A stretch of DNA of 64,000 nt from the NCBI GenBank assembly GCA_905331475.1, contig CAJNYU010003776.1:248001-312000 (forward strand), written 5' to 3'. Below are positions 60,130 to 64,000 of the stretch, in pieces (the first letter of the stretch is position 1; every line of letters starts with the position of its first letter). A program made the translations under genes and the position numbers. This stretch comes from Rotaria socialis. Its lineage: Eukaryota; Rotifera; Eurotatoria; Philodinida; Philodinidae. Under the pieces are notes generated by a model. It searched no databases. It was given only the letters and a program-made list of their open reading frames with translations, and was not told the DNA's origin.

Positions 60130-60449
60130 AATCGTCGGATCCGGTTGGTTGGACGGTGCAATCCGGGTTCCATACCCGGATTGAAAACGGTCAGATCCTG
60201 GCTACGCATCTAGATCGGAAACTATTCATATTTCTTCGCTTCCGATCGTCAAAAGGAAACGATCGGAAAAGTAGTCCGGAATCCTGTTGTAAACGGAAGC
60301 CGTATCCGCTTATGGCTTCCAGAGCCAGGAATTAGCGGGAAATACTCTGGAAACGGAGCCCGGAAAACGTTTTGGAATACTGCTTCCGGAATTCGATGGA
60401 AAATCACCGGATCAGACAGTTTCCCGCCGTATGTATTTAACCTGGGTAA
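60130..60449 (-). repeat. CCGG-rich dispersed repeat, right copy (inverted)
   Basis: Ends TTAACCTGGGTAA (60437-60449), the exact reverse complement of 56085-56097, with the same TCCGGA-rich body. Either two independent inverted copies or the two ends of one 4.4-kb element whose middle includes the N gap. Confidence 0.6.
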
Positions 60450-61002
60450 GTATAAATGTAGCGTTATTTTAGGAAAATTGTAAAACCATCAGAAAATGTA
60501 GAGAACTACAAATGGTTTCGTATAGTTTGTACGAAATCATTAATCACCCCTATGAAAATGAAATTTTTCGTGGAAAATATACGAAACCATAAGATCAATA
60601 ATATGAAGACGAAAAATTCAGTACAAACAATTCTAAACCTTCTAATATTGTACGAAACCTCTCATTGTTCAGAATAAGAAGGACAGAACCTTCGATAAGA
60701 AATTGAAACCGCCAGTCTCTTGGTCGATATACTACGAAAATATGTTTAATTTTGAGAAAATTTTAATAGATTAGCATTTGAAGTGCGAAACTATAGATCA
60801 ATTTGCGGAGCTAACAGAAAGTTGTGTTGAAAAATTGCGAAACCCTAGCTTTTCTTTTGAATCTAAAACCGTTTAGATCAAATGTATTGAACCACTGAAG
60901 TTCGGTATTAAAACTATTTTTAGAGTGTCTGATGATACGGAGGTGGTAGGGGTCTAAAAGTAGCGAAAACGTGATTAAGTAATACTTAAATTGCCCCTAA
61001 GA
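60450..61002. other. no gene recognised
   Basis: Between the inverted CCGG-rich block and the TIR element. The last ~20 bases resemble the corresponding flank of paralogue A. Confidence 0.4.
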
Positions 61003-61690
61003 ATAGGTGTTTGATTGAATTACTTGGTAAATGGGTTTAAAAAGAAGATAATAAATAGATATCCAGCATGAGTTATATTGGCATAAAAAGTATTTTTGTC
61101 ATCTTTTAGAATTTAAGGTAAGGCATCATCTATTAAAGATTTTCAGTCAATGAATGAGTCGGTCGAAGCGAGATTCACTTGGGCAAATGAAAGGACTCCT
61201 GTAAAATTGGTCGTCTAATGGACAATCAGAAAAGGTTTTTGACCTTTCTCGACTCTACAGTAATAGCAGAGTTGGATAGGGCTCAATTACAAATACGAAA
61301 GATTGGGCTAGACTTCGTGATTACAGAACTAATGGAGTCTAGCGCTTCTCACTTTTGCACAGGTAGAGATCCTGGGGCCCATTCTTACAAGAATCATGAA
61401 AATTCTTACTGGATTCCTCTACAAGTCTTTTTCAAGGAGCTCCGAGACGCCGTACTATTGTAATAGTTCTGCAAAACTTTATTCCCTAGGGTGTGTGGGT
61501 GCGGATTTACATCTCTACACTCAGATCCCACAACCATCCGTCGACTGAAAATCTTTAATAGATGATGCCTTACCTTAAATTCTAAAAGATGATAAAGATA
61601 CTTTTTATGTCAATATAACTCATATTGCATATCTATTTATTATCTTCTTTTTAAACGCATTTACCAAATATTTTAATCAACCACCTGTTA
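61003..61690. mobile_element. non-autonomous DNA transposon with ~145-bp terminal inverted repeats
   Basis: The left arm (about 61003-61149) and right arm (about 61543-61690) are reverse complements, sharing GAATTTAAGGTAAGGCATCA and AGAAGATAATAAATAGATAT with few mismatches. The 390-bp core has an 81-codon frame without transposase motifs and a TGTGGG-type hairpin (61486-61540). Comparison with the flank of paralogue A suggests insertion at a TA. The element sits about 80 bp upstream of the ATG of paralogue B. Confidence 0.85.
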
Positions 61691-61767
61691 TTATCTGTTG
61701 GATTTTTCTTTTTTTTAATTTATCCCATAGATTAGTTGTCTTCTTCACCAGTTACAGAAATATATTA

Positions 61768-62487
61768 ATGACATTTTCATATACAATTTTCATTTCTTTG
61801 TTTCTGTATTTTAAACAGATGGGCAATTCAACCCCTCCTGCATCCTATTTGGCAAACCAAGTGAACCAATTTTTAGCACAAAAGAAAGATTATGAATGGT
61901 TCATTAAAGAGCATCCTGGAAATATCAAAAATGATTCTTATGATCAACGAATGGTAGTAACAACATTTCCAGATCATTTAACCACAAAAGATTTTGAAGA
62001 ATATGTTGATAGGAAATTTCCTGATCTAGACGATGGTGTTAGAAAAAAAATGAAAAGCCTAATTGAAGCGAATACAAATGATAATAAAAAAGAAAATAAC
62101 TCTTCGGGTTCAAGTAGTCCCGATTCGTCTGTTAGTGCAAACAAATATGATGTCCCCGAAGATGAACTTCAAACTATCACAGAACATTATCAAGGAGCAT
62201 TTAATAACAACGAATACTTTCATGTTAATGATACTGAAAAAATTGTTTCACTTCAATGTAATGCTAATGGAACAGCAACAGCTACTTTAGTGCAAATTCT
62301 ATTAGAAAAAAATTTCACACTTAATGAAAATAAATTGATTATCGGATATATTAAATTCACAAGAGAGTTAGAAAATGGTTCACATGATATAAAAGACTTT
62401 TGGGACCGTGGTAAAGATCGAATAGCAAGAGCTTTACAATATAAATATGCCAAACAGCTCAACAGAGACTCATTCAAGGCTCTCTAA
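61768..62487 (+). CDS. rotifer paralogue B (MGNSTPP family), 239 aa
   Basis: Intact frame from the ATG at 61768 (MTFSYTIFISLFLYFKQ, then MGNSTPPASYLANQVNQF); an alternative start is 61819 after an AAACAG acceptor. Compared with paralogue A it shares the leader, DYEWF, VVTTFP and a C-terminal ALQ block. It has a 45-residue insertion, Ser/Asn/Asp-rich (NNSSGSSSPDSSVSANK), in the middle. No known catalytic motif or domain. Its upstream region contains the TIR element at 61003-61690. Function unknown; probably the same family and role as paralogue A. Confidence 0.72.
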   Translation: MTFSYTIFISLFLYFKQMGNSTPPASYLANQVNQFLAQKKDYEWFIKEHPGNIKNDSYDQRMVVTTFPDHLTTKDFEEYVDRKFPDLDDGVRKKMKSLIEANTNDNKKENNSSGSSSPDSSVSANKYDVPEDELQTITEHYQGAFNNNEYFHVNDTEKIVSLQCNANGTATATLVQILLEKNFTLNENKLIIGYIKFTRELENGSHDIKDFWDRGKDRIARALQYKYAKQLNRDSFKAL

Positions 62488-62762
62488 ATTAATTTTATAT
62501 GATTAAACTAAACTGGAAAAGAAATTTTTAATAGTATATGGTCTCTTACTTACGATTATTTGCAATTTTTATTAGTGTATGCCCATGCTTTCGATTGTAG
62601 TGAAACTATGCCACAGTTGCTACAAGAGACTGTATAGGAGCGATTTCCATTTTATTAATACTTTTATTATATATCACCAAAACGTTGTATAATATACAAT
62701 AATAATAATAATAAAATATAATGTTTAAAAAAGCTGCTAGCACAAACCCTGTGGGATTAAAA

Positions 62763-63043
62763 TGTGAAACACGATGAAGCTCTTTTCTGGAATCCGTCTA
62801 TAACGGTCGGTGATGCTCCGTGGAGCTTCTCTATTACGGCCTGTATTATGATGTATGGAGTCTCTAGAAACCATCACAGACCATACAGAGAATTCAGAGA
62901 CCACCACAGACCGTTACAGAGAAATGAATTAATTAACCAATTATCTAATTAATTAATTTCTCTGTAACGGTCTGTGGGAGCGGTGGAGGGGTCCAAATTT
63001 TTACCCCATATACTTTAGCATTCCTTTCAGATCGTGTTTCACA
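62763..63043. mobile_element. 281-bp MITE-like element with 13-bp TIRs and an internal palindrome
   Basis: TGTGAAACACGAT (62763-62775) is matched exactly in reverse complement by ATCGTGTTTCACA (63031-63043). Inside, CCACAGACCGTTACAGAGAA (62904 on) pairs perfectly over 22 bases with 62956-62977 around an AATTAATT-rich loop. No convincing target duplication (only A-rich flanks). It lies 276 bp past the stop of paralogue B. Confidence 0.75.
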
Positions 63044-64000
63044 AAACGGTGTGACGTGGATGGGTCGAAAGGAAAATGTCTAAAAGTAAAAATGTTGATT
63101 GAAAAAGTGTCGGAAAAGATGGTGTGGGTGTAAGTATGGGGCGATTTGTGGTAGTTTTAATTCATCTCTAGATACTAACGCGACATTCATTTTAGGATTT
63201 TTAGAATTTTGCGTATACAATACCGCTGTATATGTTAGCATGAATTACTGTATAAATCTAAAAAGTAAAATATCGAAACCAGTACTTCAATTAAAATCGC
63301 ACGGAATACGGTTGTGGTCGACAGAAGAACTAATATTCATCGTCACACCAACATTATAATACAACCTCTATACATTGCGTTTCCGAAATCGAATACACAA
63401 AGCTGTCATTACAAGAAACACAAAACTAGAGCGGATTATGTTAATTGATGGTTTGAAATTACTTCAATATCACGTTAAGCAAACAAAACTACACTCACTA
63501 CCACCGAATTTTACTCTGAGAAGAAAACGTTCTCAGACATTCCATTCATGCAAAAAATCTTCTCATGAGAATCATTCCGACAGTAGGATCCTATCGGATT
63601 CCGACAAGGGTCAGACAGTGAATATTTCGAATACCATATATGTTTCAATAAAACCGACTAAATCTTATGGTATTCCTGGATATGGACCTACAGTCGGATC
63701 TTTGGTATTGGACCCAATCGGAGCCGATGTCGGATTTTAACGGAATCCAACTCTATCGAGTCATCCTTGCGCTCTGATGACTCAAAATGCTTATTTGATC
63801 GTGAATAAGAAAACGATTTTCTCCGTCGGAACCGACAATAGGTCCGTGTCCAGGAATCCTATCGGATTCTGTCGGGGAGTCGGATCCCATAGGATTCGAT
63901 AAGATCCGTTGTAGGATGCATTCATCTGGTGTGCCGATATTGGTGGCACGCTTCGATGATTCTCCTTCCTCTTCATTCTGTTCTCTCTCCATTGATAATC
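63044..64000. other. no supported gene; TCGGATTCC-rich repeats
   Basis: 63575-63735 and 63820-63925 contain repeated TCCTATCGGATTC words, similar in style to the CCGG-rich blocks. Frames across them are repeat-driven. A TGTGGG-type GGTGTGGGTGTAAG lies at 63121-63134. Confidence 0.45.

Noticed and set aside
59416-60213. Long frames spanning the N run
   Set aside because: Coding is only an artefact of untranslatable Ns.
61218-61463. 81-codon frame starting MDNQKRFLTF
   Set aside because: Entirely inside the core of the TIR element, no transposase motif; treated as element sequence.
61819-61845. N-myristoylation of MGNSTPP in the paralogue family
   Set aside because: Gly-2 is present, but the position that normally holds Ser/Thr is Pro, so the motif does not fit.
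63375-63992. Overlapping frames at 63375-63740 (plus) and 63753-63992 (minus)
   Set aside because: Composition is driven by repeated TCCTATCGGATTC words; no conserved motif.

Overview
The window reads as genomic DNA of a bdelloid rotifer (Rotaria/Adineta type). The base composition is AT-rich. Coding regions are broken by GT-AG introns, many of only 55-63 bp. There are lineage-expanded 7TM receptors, an F-box exon with the rotifer-style CTRLN/YGRYQ ending, a secreted Thr/Ser-rich plus Cys-rich protein, an LDLR-A/EGF receptor-like gene, and scattered TGTGGG-type repeats that match the telomere repeat known for bdelloids. Family assignments rest on motif recognition, not on a database search. 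The assembly has a 590-base N gap (59472-60061) and single Ns at 5596 and 32997.

Layout. 1-4427: a 296-bp hAT-like MITE with a perfect 8-bp target duplication (770-1065) and a probable terminal exon of an unknown gene (1997-2510). 4428-6592, minus strand: the main discovery, a leucine-rich-repeat gene built from about fifteen copies of a 140-bp exon-intron unit, in which each 84-bp exon is exactly one 28-residue ribonuclease-inhibitor-type LRR and each ~56-bp intron is phase 0; a terminal exon supplies the stop. 6649-11242: a decayed LRR exon, a tiny hAT-like hairpin, coding remnants, an F-box exon and a frameshifted 7TM receptor. 14753-20347: an intact two-exon metallo-beta-lactamase-fold protein, a broken 7TM receptor, a polytopic membrane protein and one intact class A-like GPCR. 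24019-30719: a frameshifted RING/TRAF-like gene, an intact carbonyl-reductase-like SDR, a 50-residue double-CxxC protein and another frameshifted 7TM receptor.

31-38.5 kb holds a possible small membrane protein, a transposase remnant, a stop-containing single-pass membrane protein fragment and a YHYH-domain secreted/GPI-like gene. 40.2-45.3 kb is a decay zone: a fold-back element, a cyclophilin-RS (PPIG-like) pseudogene and, convergent with it, a frameshifted LDLR-A/EGF pseudogene. 46.9-50.6 kb carries two clean secreted-protein genes, one with a 23-nt microexon that completes the signal peptide. 51.6-62.5 kb holds two oppositely oriented paralogues whose 5' flank and first ~30 codons are almost identical while the rest of the protein has diverged. 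Between them lie an ~85-bp degenerate tandem array with splice-like borders, CCGG-rich repeats and the N gap. 61.0-63.0 kb has two further MITE-like elements.

Functionally this is an accessory, repeat-rich region dominated by surface or secreted and sensory genes (LRR, 7TM, LDLR-A/EGF, Cys-rich secreted proteins), with many recent lesions. No operon logic applies. I found no tRNA, rRNA or CRISPR.
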